From positions 23,632,785-23,696,784 of the forward strand of contig CM055104.1 in the NCBI GenBank assembly GCA_029204225.1: 64,000 bases of DNA, in the 5' to 3' direction. This DNA is from Diphasiastrum complanatum (Eukaryota > Streptophyta > Lycopodiopsida > Lycopodiales > Lycopodiaceae). Both the position numbers and the translations under genes were made by a program. Below the pieces are notes generated by a model, which was not told the DNA's origin, made no database searches, and saw nothing but the letters and a program-made list of their open reading frames with translations. Shown here piece after piece: positions 20,782-35,157 of this stretch. The stretch's first letter is position 1. Each line of letters begins with the position of its first letter.

Positions 20782-22530
20782 TGTACGATGATGACTCGCA
20801 TTCACATGACTATCGGAGAATTCAACCAGATGTTGCCATGCAATCGGCTAGATTCAGACGTGCAAGCGCACGAGAGCCACCACTTCCCTCACATGCACCT
20901 GAGGACTTGCACGAAGATATATCCCAAGGAGACACAATCCACGAGGATGTGACATTCGCAACACATGATCACGAGGGCAACATGGATGACACGATGGATG
21001 CATTCTTCACGAACCCACCTGAGGCCACATTGAAACATGAAGAAGAGATGATGCATGGCTTGGCATCCACTCCTTTGTACGAGGGTGGACGCGAGCTTGT
21101 TTGTTACTTTTAAGTACGGGTGGTCGAATGCGAGCGTCATAGTGTTTGAGTAAGCTTGCCAGCTTCTTGTGTAGTATAGACAAACTCTCATCTCGTTCTA
21201 TTTTTTCATGTGTTGTGAGAAACTATAATTAATTACATAAATATTTTGTCACAGATTGCTCAGGAAAATGTTGCCTCCAAATAACACTATGGCGATGTCT
21301 CGACAAGAAGCCAAGAAAATGTTATCGGCATTCGGCATGGATTACAAGAGTATACATACATGTCCCAACGATTGCATTTTATATAGAGGTGAGTTTGAGG
21401 AGGCAAGCATGTGTCCACATTGTGGGGAACACCGTTACAAGTAGGATTTACAAGGAGAGACCATTCCCGCCAAGGTGGTAAGACATTTTTCCATCATACC
21501 TAGGATAAGACATATGTTTAAGTGTAATTCCATAGCGGAGCTTATGACATGGCATTCGAGCAATCATTCATCAGACGATACGATGAGGATCCTTGCCAAT
21601 TGTCCCTAACATGGAAGCACGTAGATGCTACTTGGCATGAGTTTAGGCATGAGCCTCGCCATTTGCATTTGGGGTTGGAAATGGATGGTGTGAATCCATT
21701 CGGTTCGCGTTCCACATCATGGTCCACTTGGCCGGTTGTCCTTGTAAATTACAACATTCCCCTTGGCTAAGTATCAAGAAGGGGCATCTAATGCTTGCCC
21801 TTCTTATCCTGGGAAAATACAAGGCAAAAAATATGGACGTGTGTATGGCTCCCTTGATAGATGAGCTAGAGATTCTATGGCAAGGAGGTCAAGTGAGCAA
21901 TATATCAAGACCACACACACAAAGAGATTTTGTGGTCAAGGGGATCTTGATGTGGACGATGCACAACTTTCTTGGATATGGAAAATGTTCAGGTGAGAAA
22001 TCCTTGCTATTGGTTCGATTCATGGTATTAAATCTAATGTGTATTCACAAACTTTCTTTCAATTCAAACATTAGACCCACGATTAAGTTGGTTGTTTTGT
22101 CTCAAACTAGTGGCTACAATGCATGTCCAGTTTGTGGCAAGAAACTCACGACATCTATGAAAGATGGTTTATGATGAGCTTGTTGGTCAACATCCCCAAT
22201 CCATGAAGGTACAATACATATTTGGGCCAATTCATGTACATGTCATTTATTTATTTAATAGTTACTCTCTTTAGATTTCTTCTAACAATAATCTACATTA
22301 GATTTGAGTGCTTGTTTGTTAATATTGTAGGCAAGTGATTGGCTTCAAATTTGGAGATCCAATCAAGATCTAGGATGACTCCCTCCTCTCATGAAGAGGT
22401 TATCAATATTTCATGAACTTCCATATTGGGGAGAATTGTTGATAAACCATCTTTTGGACCCGATGCACATTTTCAAGAATGTCGGGAGCACGATTTGGGA
22501 TCAACGTTCATTTTGTTCGTGTGATTTTAG
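20782..22530 (+). pseudogene. CACTA (En/Spm) transposase, TNP2-like, degenerate
   Basis: Plus-strand exonic pieces follow the order of plant TNP2-type transposases. An acidic N-terminal region ends with HGLASTPLYEGG (to 21110). After an intron comes LRKMLPPNNTMAMSRQEAKK with MDYKSIHTCPNDCILYRGEF and CPHCGEHRYK (21254-21444), the zinc-binding entry of the transposase_21 domain. Then follow VRHFSIIP, LGLEMDGVNPFGSRSTSWST, KNMDVCMAPLIDEL (conserved acidic positions) and TSGYNACPVCGKK (to about 22150). The last piece is LLINHLLDPMHIFKNVGS (about 22440-22500). Frameshifts occur near 21440, 21600 and 21765. The element ends abruptly at about 22530, where gypsy RNase H sequence starts. A better-preserved relative is at 54357-57161. 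Confidence 0.9.
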
Positions 22531-22532
22531 GT

Positions 22533-23395
22533 ATGGCTACGCATCTTCATCGTCCTATTAAGTATTTTGCCACTGTGGCTACCCCACTTCATTCTTTGTC
22601 GAAAAAGTCTCATAAGTTTGTTTGGACTTCTGAGTGTTAGACTGCTTTTGATTCTTCATGTCATGCCATTGTTTCAGCCGTCGTTATGTGTTTGTCACAG
22701 TTTAATCATAGGTTTATTGTTGAGACTGATGCTAGTTCTGTTGGTCTAGGCACCCTTCTTCATCAGTCTGAGTGTGCCATTACTTATGAGTCTCGTCGTT
22801 TGTGCTCTTACGAGCAAAGTTACTCTGTTCATGAGCAAGAGCTACTTGTTGTTATCCATACTCTTAAGAAGTGACACCATTATTTGTATCGTGTCCCTTT
22901 TGATATTATTACTGATCATCAGTATCTTCATTATCTCTTATAAGAGATATAAGAGATAATGAAGAGACCAATGATCATTAGTATCGTTGGTTACAGTTTT
23001 TATAGTCTTTCCATTTTGACGTTTTGTATCATCTAGAAAAGTCGAACATGGCAATTGATGCTTTGTCTCGTCTTCTTGCATTGATACATAGTCTTGTTGC
23101 TTATGCTGCTTTTTGGTTTCATGATTTATCGACTGCATATTTGACTTGTCCGGTCCTGACTTTTGTGATATTTATCGTTCTCGTCCACTTCCTTCCTCTC
23201 GAAAGTTCCAAGTTTATAATGTTGTTCATTATCATTTATATCGTTATGGTGCCTTGTACATTCCTAGTTCTCTTTCCATTCATTCTTAGTTGTTGTCTGA
23301 TGCTCATGCTTCTCCTATTGGTGGCTATTTTGGTTTTCAGAAGTCTTACGCTCGTCTTAAAGACCATTTCTATTGGCCCCGACTGAGGGCTAGAT
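22533..23395 (+). pseudogene. Gypsy RT end, RNase H and integrase zinc region
   Basis: The plus strand reads KYFATVATPLHSLSKKSHKF (end of RT), then RFIVETDASSVGLGTLLHQ, AITYESRRLCSYEQSYSVHE and LLVVIHTLKK (RNase H). After a palindrome at 22925-22965 it continues with a decayed DALSRL-type end near 23060. From 23290 it reads SDAHASPIGGYFGFQKSYAR and LKDHFYWPRL, the H2C2 region that precedes integrase. Stops lie near 22637, 22873 and 22940. At about 23395 the frame turns into unrelated sequence, so integrase is missing. Confidence 0.85.
22925..22965. repeat. Perfect inverted repeat, 18-bp arms
   Basis: The arms TCTTCATTATCTCTTATA and TATAAGAGATAATGAAGA flank a 5-bp AGAGA loop. The hairpin sits exactly where the RNase H sequence after TDHQYLHYLL should continue, so it looks like a small fold-back rearrangement within the gypsy fragment rather than a regulatory hairpin. 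Confidence 0.9.
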
Positions 23396-24423
23396 GCGAG
23401 ACTCGTAGTTCCAGCAGATTGGTTGAGTACACATCATCAACCGAGAAGATTCAGTCGACTTCTCATATAGACCAGTCACATGTTTTCTCTTCCCGTGAGG
23501 GTCACTCTGATGAGGGTCGCACCTCCACCCATCGCGCTACTGCTAGTGCTTCCTCCCGACACGATACTGACCCAAGAGGCTGCACGTATGGCACACGAGA
23601 CTGCGACTCCTGCATCTGTCTCACCTCAGATTCCTAGCAGGCCCACTTTCAACCCTCACATTTTCCCTCCCTCTGGACCCACTACCACTGAGTTTTGTCC
23701 TCCAAGCTATCCTCCGTGGGGTCACGTTTCACCATGGGGTTTTCAGCCCAGTCCCCCCCTAGCTATTCTCCCATCTCGAAGCCCCTCACTGACTGTTCTC
23801 CCCTCGACACCCCACCTCTTGCCTATTCTCCCCCTAGTACACCACACACAGTCCACATCATCACTATTCTCCTGTTGGCGGAGCATCTCCTATCCGATTG
23901 CGACTTCGATGGCCATGACAAGGACGACCCAGCTGGATTTAATTATAATTTGATATTTCAATAATCCAATTTGTAACATATCTCTATACTTGAAACATTT
24001 ATGTATGAATATATATTCGTTGAAGTTAAGCTTCCTTTATCAATTTTTAAGTGCCTAAAATATAACACAAATAAATTTTGCAAATTTTCTTATTAACAAT
24101 AATAAAAATAAACGATTTTGCTTAACAACTTTATAAGAAGTGGTGCAAAAGACTCTTGGGGTCGGATGGAGTCCATTTTTTAAACAAAATGGAGCCAGTA
24201 ACCCTCGGAATAATTCTTGGAATAGGGTGCCATTTTGAAAGGGATATACCAATGAATGTTCCTTGGTATATCCCTCGAAAGAGTTGCCACCAACAGCCTT
24301 TTTAGAAGGATATACCGAGGTCCCTCAATATATCCCTTGGTATTTCTATGCTATAAACAAAGCAGAAATGAGATGAAGAAGCCTCAATTATAGAAGTAAT
24401 TATCGATGATCTTGTTCCAAGGC
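23396..24423. other. Proline/serine-rich frame, otherwise no recognised gene
   Basis: A plus-strand frame at 23480-23953 is rich in P and S (FNPHIFPPSGPTTTEFCPPS). It resembles low-complexity parts of retroelement gag proteins but shows no diagnostic motif. From 23960 to 24423 I see only AT-rich sequence with the hairpin at 24241-24274. Confidence 0.35.
24241..24274. repeat. Perfect 12-bp inverted repeat
   Basis: GGGATATACCAA and TTGGTATATCCC flank a 10-bp spacer. Related GGATATACC and TATATCCC words recur at 24308-24345, giving a small cluster. Confidence 0.8.
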
Positions 24424-25105
24424 TTACTTCATGGTGTATACTGAGGTTTGTGATGTTTTTTCAAAAACAAATTCTTCATAAAAGCCTCGGTAATAGGGTT
24501 GGAAATCCTCCAGAATGTTGTAGTGGGAGGATACATTTTGTCTAATCTCCTCTTGAAGTAGCATCATGTTAGAGTGAGAAGTTGTTGGGTCAAAATTTCC
24601 ATGCCCCAATTTTGATAGGCTTCAAATAGACTCGATAATAGAGTCATTACTGCATCAGAGTCTTCAATGACTAAGCTGGTTGCACTCATCTGCTCCATGA
24701 GAATTTTGAATGTGTTGAGATGGCTCGAAACACTATCTGCATCAGACATTATTAATGTGAAGCTCTTCTTCCTCAGATGTAATTTGGATGTAACATCACT
24801 GATAACATAGAGGGTCGCTAGAATGTCCCAAGCATCTTTGGCAGTATGAGTAGCTCTAATATGGCTGATTAGAGAGTCATTAATGTTCAGAGTAATCAAG
24901 GCAAATGCCTTGCCATCCCTTTGTCTCCATTTCGTGATGCTGGTAGTTGCATCAACCTCAGGCTTGACTATGTGCCATGAACGATATCCCACAGTGCTTT
25001 GGCAAGTAATACAACTTTCATCTTGAACTTCTAAAGATGGTTCTCTCCATCGAGTTTGTCAATCAGAGATGAATTAGAAGACGGATCAATTCTGATGAAG
25101 AGAGC
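24424..25105 (-). pseudogene. Ty1/copia gag (UBN2-type) fragment
   Basis: The minus strand shows SSLIDKLDGENHL and KFKMKVVLLAKALWDIV (about 25080-25010), the usual start of copia gag. A core follows with WRQRDGKAFALITLNINDSL, HTAKDAWDILATLYV and KLHLRKKSFTLIMSDADSVS (24910-24720), and then SHLNTFKILMEQMSA. Together these are the UBN2 gag domain that forms the particle core. A stop near 25015 and a frameshift near 24600 break it, and there is no zinc knuckle or pol behind it. Confidence 0.85.
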
Positions 25106-25264
25106 GAGATCAATGGCAGATCAGAATCGTTTGTAAGTGGGCAACTAGCAGTATTCTGATCGACACTATCGAAATAATGTATCTATCGATTTTTGTCCCT
25201 AGATCAAATTTTATAGATTTGACTCGATCCGTTCTGGTATCGAAAAAATTCGTGAGTATTGACA

Positions 25265-25372
25265 AATATGACTCGATTCGAGTTGATTCGGGATCGAAAA
25301 AATATGGCTTGATTCGAGTCGATCAGGGATTGAAAACATACTACTCGATTAGAGTCGATCGTAGTTTGAAAA
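25265..25372 (+). repeat. 36-bp minisatellite, three units
   Basis: Three diverged units of 36 bp (each near ATATGACTCGATTCGAGT, then GATC...GAAAA) run from 25265. Because 36 is a multiple of three, the plus strand reads as three 12-residue units of the type YDSIRVDSGSKK. GA/TC-rich GATTCGAGTCGATC words repeat through 25200-25370. Confidence 0.8.
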
Positions 25373-25733
25373 AATCTAATTTAGGATTTCAATCTTCTGC
25401 TTATAACTTGAGTTCTTTTTTTGTAGTTTAAAGTATATACAGATTTCAGGATGCTCATTATGGAATGGATTTGGACTTGAACATTAAAATCCAAGAATTA
25501 TTTTACCAAGTGCTCTTGCACTAGATTAATTTTAATGCCGAAGCTCAAGCTAAAAGATGTTAAAATAATAGAGAAGACCATTTCAATACTGGATGAGGGA
25601 AAAACATACTATGAAGAGGCCATCAAAATTAGGCACATTGTTTGAGAACAATGTACAATATTGTTCACAACATTAAATTTTCCTTCCTAATATGAATTTT
25701 GAATATATTTTTGCAGGCTACTGCATAAACTTC

Positions 25734-28442
<2,709 letters not shown>

Positions 28443-28606
28443 GCTTATAGGATCCATTGCTGATTTTTAGAAGCTGCAGCTGCACTATAGCTGTCCTAAG
28501 GACATAAAAAGATTGATAACGATGGCTTATAGAATCCATTGCTGATTTTTAGAAGCTGCAGCTGCACTATAGCTGTCCTACGGACATAAAAAGATTGATA
28601 ACGATG
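28443..28606. repeat. 82-bp tandem duplication
   Basis: Units 28443-28524 and 28525-28606 differ at only two or three positions (GGATCC against GAATCC; CTAAGG against CTACGG). Each unit contains the palindromic AGCTGCAGCT. Confidence 0.95.
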
Positions 28607-29827
28607 TATGTGTCACCGTCTAATGTTCATCGATATGCGGCCTTCTTAGCTATGGAGCTTAGACTCTAGAGTCTCAATGTGGGATCGACACAGAAAACAC
28701 GACATTCCATAGATTCGATTTGATCTTCTAGATGTAGTTTCAGATTCGCGTGGATATGACAGGGCAAGAATCCCCGACAAGACGTTCTCTCCTCATGCGG
28801 CTTTGTGTATTTTTGCAACTTTTGCCTCTTTTTTCTCAGGATGCCTTTCAAACTCCAATGAAGTCTTCATGACTTGGCCTTCCACTCCCTAAGCGAAAAC
28901 ACACTTACTGGGACCATCTATGATCGTAACAGACATGCTAGAGGTTAGTTTTGAATTTTTATCTTTCATTTAACCCAACATGGATTAATGCACTTGAACT
29001 GGATCATCCTGCACCCGAAACAGTCGGCAAATTACATAGTAATTATGCTCTTAATTAGAGCTTTCATCTGATACCCATATTGCCCAAAAAATAAACCCAA
29101 AAAAAAATATTAAAAAAAAAACGTTTCTAGAAATTTTTCAAAAATTTCCGAAAGAAACGCGTTTCTGAACACGATTCTGAAACGCGTTTCAGAAACGCAG
29201 TGCAACTATGATTTGAGGTGATGTATATCTACTACCTAAAAATCAATATAAAACATATGTAATCCAATGAATTATGTTAAAGTATTCTAAAAAATTTCCT
29301 CCTATTTTTGCATCAAGGAGATAATTTTCTTGCTACTTAGATTTTTAGCCCGTTCTTAGACTTTTGGTTTCCTGCTTGTTTCAAGATCAATCGATAAATT
29401 TTGAAACTAGTCGGTTGGTTGTAAGACTTTGCCGATTCTCTGTGAGCACTGATAGAGAGAGTAGTGTTTGAAACCTCTTTGGGGTTTCCCTCCAATATCG
29501 TGCAATTTTTTAAAATTACCGGTTTTTGAAATTTTTTGCCTTCCAAATCCTACATCTCATATTTTTGCTGGCAAAATACTACATATTTACATTCATAAAT
29601 TATTTTATTAACTCAATAAACCTATGTAAGCCGAGTTTTGTTAGCATCTCCTTCCTTTTCTATAGGCAACTTTCCTCCATATAAAAGTGACAAACATAAA
29701 AAATTTTGCATTTAAAAAAAGTTATCGGTTTTTTAAAAGTCGACTTCCTATAAGTTTTTCATGAAATTGGGTTTTGATGAAAGATGTCGGATCCATTCTC
29801 AAGAGATGTCGGCTTTCCCGAACACCG

Positions 29828-29907
<80 letters not shown>

Positions 29908-30780
29908 TTGCCACGTAGCTTGTTGGGTTTAAGGTTTACAAGAAAGTAAAAGAAGTGCCTTCTTCTTCTTTCGGAAAGCTTGAAAGATGAACAGAAGCAA
30001 ACGAGTGTGACCATTGAGAAAACTTCCAGCATTTTGCATCTCGAAACCAATTTCCAACCCTCTGTCCAATTTTAGGAGCTGAAAGATGCCAAGTAATCTA
30101 TTAGGGGTGAGTGAAAGATTAGGCCTAACACACAGTCCACTGTCTGCATCTGAGGGAGCAGACAGGTTCTCAACGTTTCTTGTTTCTAATTACTACGATT
30201 TGTACTCACAAAATCTATTTTTGCACTAGCATGTGGATGAAAGTCATTACGCTTTTCGTTTGTGAATCTTTTGCAGCAACATTAGAAGTTGATCATCTGG
30301 ATGGGATGACTGATATACTCCATCGTACTCCCAACTCTCTACATTGCTGGAATTATTTTTCTCAGCTTTTCTTGGTGCAAAAATGAATCTCGTTGAGAAA
30401 TGGAGATTGGTGGCAGCGTTTAGGTGAAACAATATGCAGCCATAGAATTTGATATAAAATGTATGTTGATAAAAGTCCTTTGTAAATGATCAACATGGAA
30501 TATGAGACAACTTAGAATACACTCCTGTTTTGAGGGTCCTAGAGTCAACTGAGACTTGAAGAAAGACTATCACCAGGGGAGAATTGAAGATTCCATCTAT
30601 GTGGATTTGCATATTGCTTAGCTCGATCCTGGGCTTGCTTAATGCTACACTTAGCGCATGTTCTACATCTGGTTTAGGTCTTCTAAAATGTTTTTGGTTG
30701 TTTCAACTTTTTCTTGTGTGAACCTTATGGCTGTGGGCTAGCGTTTTTGAAAAACCGTAGATCAATATAAATGGGTAGTA
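28607..30780. other. No recognised gene; contains a (GA)n tract
   Basis: Scattered short frames only. A nearly symmetrical TCTGAAACGCGTTTCAGA palindrome lies at 29176-29193, with a second GAAACGCGTTTC at 29154-29165. Confidence 0.4.
29829..29905. repeat. (GA)n microsatellite
   Basis: A nearly pure GA run of about 77 bp with one AAAG interruption near its start. Confidence 0.98.
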
Positions 30781-31724
30781 ATATCCAGTAGCTGAATGTT
30801 TGGCACTATTGTAAGAAAACCCCAATTAAAAAGTTTATGCTTTTGGGGCAAACGAAACACCTTTTAAGGTGAGTCAAATGCTCAAATATCATTTAGAAAA
30901 ACTACCAAAATTTTTCCTAAATATGGCCAAAGAACGCTATTCATCAGGGTCATAAAAGTTTTCGGAGCATTGGTGATCCCAAACAGCATCACCCTAAACT
31001 CATAATGATCATGACAAGTTTTGAAAGTTGTTTTCGAGACATCTTTTGCCTTAATATGGACTTGATGTTATCTCGAACATAGATCTATTTAACTAAAATA
31101 TCTAGCCCCGTTGAGCTAATCAAACAATTCTAGACATAGGGGTACTTATTCTTAATTGTGACTTTATTTAATGCTCTATAGTCTACGCATAAATGCATAG
31201 ACCTTTCTTTCTTTTAAACTAAAAGATAACGTCCTGACCATTTTTTTAAAAGAGGGTATTATCCTAATAACTCCTTTGGAGAGTGGGGGCCCAAATTGTA
31301 GAGCCAATCCCTCCCTAACACTAAGTCGGTATAGTCCAAATGCAGGATTTGGAAGTTCAGGTTATCTTGATAGCCCTGAATCAACTACTTGTTTCTGTAA
31401 TTTCTTGACTAGGGTGTAATTGATAAAGTTAGTGGTTGCCCGATTGTCCACCATTACTCTTACTGTCTGATTGTCAATCTTCCTATGCATACATACTAGG
31501 TTGTGAGGCCCAAAGTTGGAGGGTCTCCCTAACATAGCAGAGGTCAAATGACAATGGTGCTCATGATCTTCATGAAACACCTCTATTTCAATAGCTACTG
31601 AAGTAGTGGGGAAACTCATAGTCTGAACAAGGTGTACTTGCTTGTTATCTTTCTTTTTATTAGATAGTCGTTTAGGACATTGTCTGATTGTGTGACCTTT
31701 ACCCATGCAGACAAAACACAACAA
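30780..31724 (-). pseudogene. Gypsy gag zinc knuckle, protease and RT remnants
   Basis: The minus strand first shows CFVCMGKGHTIRQCPKR (about 31720), a CX2CX4HX4C zinc knuckle. It then shows a retropepsin-like segment RVMVDNRATTNFINYTLVKK (about 31450), where the expected catalytic D-S/T-G-A triad is altered to D-N-R-A. Further down a stop-ridden RT is readable: SMHLCVDYRALNKVTIKNKY (about 31190) and degraded versions of later RT blocks down to about 30790. The order gag-PR-RT is right for gypsy. It is probably the internal part of the element whose primer site and LTR lie at 33678-34440. Confidence 0.8.
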
Positions 31725-31814
31725 CAGTCGAGAAAGAATGGCGAAGTGTAAGCCAATGTTGGCTTGTTGTCATGTACCCCATGTTCAATCCATAATTTAT
31801 CTTGGGTGATAAGA

Positions 31815-32705
31815 ATGACCATTATCCCAATGTGGTGTTGTCTTGGTTGGATCGCTAAAATAGTCATTTTTCCCTGTCCGATTCACTTGACAGTACTAAG
31901 ATTGCTATTGCTCTCATGTTTTTATGTGGGAAGGCATTTACATAGTTGCAAGATCTTAAGGATAGGGCAAATGGCCCTACCACGTAGGACACCTTTCAAC
32001 ATGCCTTCAAGGTGGCATTTTCATCAATCGTCGATGATTTTGAACATTATTATCGATTTGTTACTATAGATATGCGAAATAGACCGTTAGATGCCTGTTT
32101 GAAAGAATTTCAGAAAGTGTTGTCTTAATTCGTGAATCAAGTCGTCCCAACACTGGTTAAATTACATTTTATTTTGGGGTTTCCTAAAGAATATCAGCTT
32201 GAAGTGTGGCATAACCAACCGCAAAGCACTTCTAAAGATCCACTTCACTTTGCAAAGATCTTCGACGATACCCATTTTGGTGCTCGGAAGGAGCAAGCCA
32301 TGCCCAAGGCTGAATCTAAGGAGAAGAAATTCTTCAAGAAGTGGGGCAAAGATAAGATGGACATTGGTTCCCAAGGTCGGAAAGAACAAGTCGAGTTGGA
32401 TTGCTCGGAATATGACAAGGCAAGGACCCCGCGGTTTGTGTTTCTCTCGTGTGGACACCTTGCAAAAGACTGCCCGAAAAACCAAAAGAAGATTGCAAGT
32501 CAGCCCAAATCTTCTAAGGCAAAAGGTAATTATATTATTTCTTTTGTTGATTTATCCTTTAACGAATGATTTGGTTTGTGAAAACTGTTGTTTTAATATA
32601 GTTGTTTTTGGCCCCCATGATCTTATTCGGATGAATGGATTTGTGGGCCCCCAAGCTATGAATGTCTTATTTGATGATGGTTCTACTTATCATTTTGTTG
32701 ATTAA
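31815..32705 (+). pseudogene. Gypsy gag, zinc knuckle and protease start
   Basis: The plus strand, across a few stops, reads TFQHAFKVAFSSIVDDFEHY, YRFVTIDMRNRPLDACLKEF, FVNQVVPTLVKLHFILGFPK and WHNQPQSTSKDPLHFAKIFD, a gypsy gag pattern. A lysine-rich linker follows, then FLSCGHLAKDCPKNQKK, a zinc knuckle that has lost its first cysteine. The frame shifts at about 32570 and continues with VVFGPHDLIRMNGFVGPQAM and NVLFDDGSTYHFVD, a protease start. The neighbouring minus-strand fragment (31724 and below) has a similar protease region, so two related copies lie head to head. Confidence 0.75.
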
Positions 32706-33677
32706 AGATTGGTGCAGAAACTCCAACTGACTTCCCTAAATACGAGGTCAACCTCCTAACCACATAACCTTAGGACCTTACCTTAGAATCCTATGGGCAC
32801 TCTCCATGCCATAGTACAGGTTGTAGGTACGCAAGTATAGCAGGTACAAGGAGATGGAGGGGGGAAGATTTCCCTCCTTTGGTGTAATCCTTCTTGAAAA
32901 AAAATTATGTTCATGGCAAGAGGACTTACAAAGGCATGAGGAGGCCTTAAGAAAGACAAAAGGATGGCTAAAGAGTGGAAAGAGATGAGCCCCCTCCCTT
33001 CTATACCTGCAAATAGCACAAAGGGGAGGTGTATGCTCAACTCCTTCCCCTCTCCAAAAGATTTCAATTTTTTTAATTTATTAGTCTCAATTATTAGCTT
33101 TCAAGGTTTATTTATCTTCTTTAGCTTAAAGCTTATATATTATATTTAAGCTTTTTAAAAATACACCTTCTTAAAAGTCAAGCTTCTGTTAAAAGTACTT
33201 TTCTATTAAGCCTAAGCTTTGAAGAGCTTAGCAAAGCTTGGAGTTACATGCAGAGCTTCATTTGTACTCCAAGGCTTTTGTATATATGTACTTAATTAAA
33301 GCCATGCTTTAAAAACTTTTGCAAAACTTGTTAGATAAATTGTAGTCTGCATATTGCCTGCGCAAGGACAGCCCGCGTAGAGACGGTCGTGCATGCGCAC
33401 GGGCTTGGAAATTTCTTTATTGCAGCTTCCAAAAAGAAAAATTGAAAGATAGTCGAATTGGATTGTTTTCCAAAACAACCAGTAACCAGCATTTTTTGAT
33501 GGTTGTCTTATCTAGCATAAGAGGCTTGTCTTTTATGCAAATGACGTCAAAATTGAACACAATGAAAAGCAAAGTTTTTCACAACGATCCCACCATGAGG
33601 GATAAGCTTTTCAGACACAAACTTGTTTTAACCAACCAAAATAGAGTTAGAATTATTGCACCTTTGCATGAAGATTT
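32706..33677. other. No recognised gene
   Basis: AT-rich sequence with short frames. AAGCTT-type words (AGCTTT, AAGCTTA) are frequent at 33090-33310 but form no regular array. Confidence 0.4.
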
Positions 33678-33694
33678 GTGGATCTGATACCAAA
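33678..33694 (-). other. Putative retroelement primer-binding site
   Basis: The reverse complement reads TTTGGTATCAGATCCAC, close to the initiator-Met-tRNA primer site (TGGTATCAGAGC) used by many plant LTR elements. On its upstream side it abuts TGTGACAACCCCC, an LTR terminus in reverse. This orientation fits the minus-strand gypsy fragment at 30780-31724. Confidence 0.55.
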
Positions 33695-34440
33695 TGTGAC
33701 AACCCCCATCATCGAAGCCAATCTACGTAAGGACACAATCATGTGACAACGTTGTGAAATTGCCCATCCATAGAGATATTGCCATCTCACCAGCCTCGTG
33801 CATTGGAGCTATAGACCACCATCGAGCACACTAAGGTCTCCCTCAGGCTACAGCGTCCCATACCATCGCATCCTACCTTCAACCCTCGCATACCTTCATC
33901 GCTTAGCAAGATAACGTCTTGGCCTAACATGTCGGAAGAGCTCTTCATTCTGCAGGTGAGAATGAATGCCTAGCTCATGGAGATCCAACTTTATATACAT
34001 AGTACAGGTGGGGTCATCTCCCGAACATGGTCAACTCATAACCATGGACATGCGTCAGTTGAGTATGATTTGTATGAACATAAGCCTCTAGTCGATCTTG
34101 AGCCTTGGAAAGACTTAATCATGCCAACACTAGATGTGGCTACATTTGAGTTAGAAACTCTACAGCACTAGGTACCTTTTGGGGAATGCCAAGGGCAGTC
34201 GGACTAGCTGGCCGAAACCCATAGTTGGGCTTAGAAGGGGCTCATACTATGGACACCTGCTGAATCATGCTGACTCGGGGTGCTGGGTAGCCTAGTAATA
34301 AAATCCATTAAGATACTCTCCCAACAACGGAGGAATATCTAGGAACTGTGGTTAACCTCGATGGTTTACACGCTCTGCTTTGTTCATCTAACAAGGCATG
34401 CAATGCTATATGTACTCACTAACATATCGCCACATACGTG
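33695..34440 (-). mobile_element. Probable gypsy 5' LTR, minus strand
   Basis: The sequence starts TGTGACAACCCCC right at the primer-binding site and is non-coding and GC-richer than its flanks (for example CCTCAGGCTACAGCGTCCC). No second copy is present in the window, so the far boundary is a guess set by the start of another repeat at about 34440. Confidence 0.4.
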
Positions 34441-34990
34441 GCTGTTAACCAATTTTTTAGCACATAAAATCGAGCTAAATTAAGAATATTCAATTTTTAT
34501 GTTATTTCTTATATGAAGTTGATTAAATCAGTAGGTGATAGGCACAAATTTGGCCTGTATATCCCATGCCGATGGGCTCACAGTTCGCCCAAAAAGCACT
34601 ACCAATTTTCTAAAATAAATTAGCCTTAGAGTTCACTATAAAGTTTTTGTTTCGACTTATTATGCCAGATTTCATCTATGTAACCTCAAATTTTATTAAT
34701 ATATCGAGATATCTAAGATTTTACAGGACATCCTTTTCTATGAAACCCAAGAAAAAATCTGAGACCAAAGAGATTGAAAAGAATCAACATCAGCCCAGTA
34801 TCAGCAAATCCTGTACAAATCACCGACAAAATGTTTTAAGGGGCTGAATTGGAAACCCTAGCAAAGAAGCAAGGCACACTCAAAATGACATCAAGATTTG
34901 AGGACAGGACCTTGAAAGACAAAGTAAAACCTTCCAAAGATAGCGACAGCCTTAAACGAGTATAACTCATCGCAAACACAATGGGACATT
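34440..34990 (+). repeat. Gypsy-family 3'/leader segment, copy 3
   Basis: This is the inverted relative of 19976-20590. It reads through a short open piece with AAAAAATCTGAGACCAAAGA and a decayed frame containing DRTLKDKVKPSKDSDSLKR; the minus-strand copy has DRTLKDKVQPSRDKKS at the matching place. The conserved residues suggest that part of the segment once encoded the start of an element protein. Confidence 0.75.
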
Positions 34991-35157
34991 TCAACATGAA
35001 AAAAGAAAAGAAAAAGAAAAGAAGAATGAAAAGTCTCCTCTTCTTGCTGTATAAAAGACAAGGGGTGACCACTACCTTACAGATCCTTGACCAAAGTACA
35101 AGGGGCCTAACCTTTCTAAATGAGAATGGGAAATGGATATCTATCAATTCTCCCTTT

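Noticed and set aside
29761-30050. Frames with Arg-Glu or Ser-Leu runs
   Set aside because: They arise from the (GA)n microsatellite.
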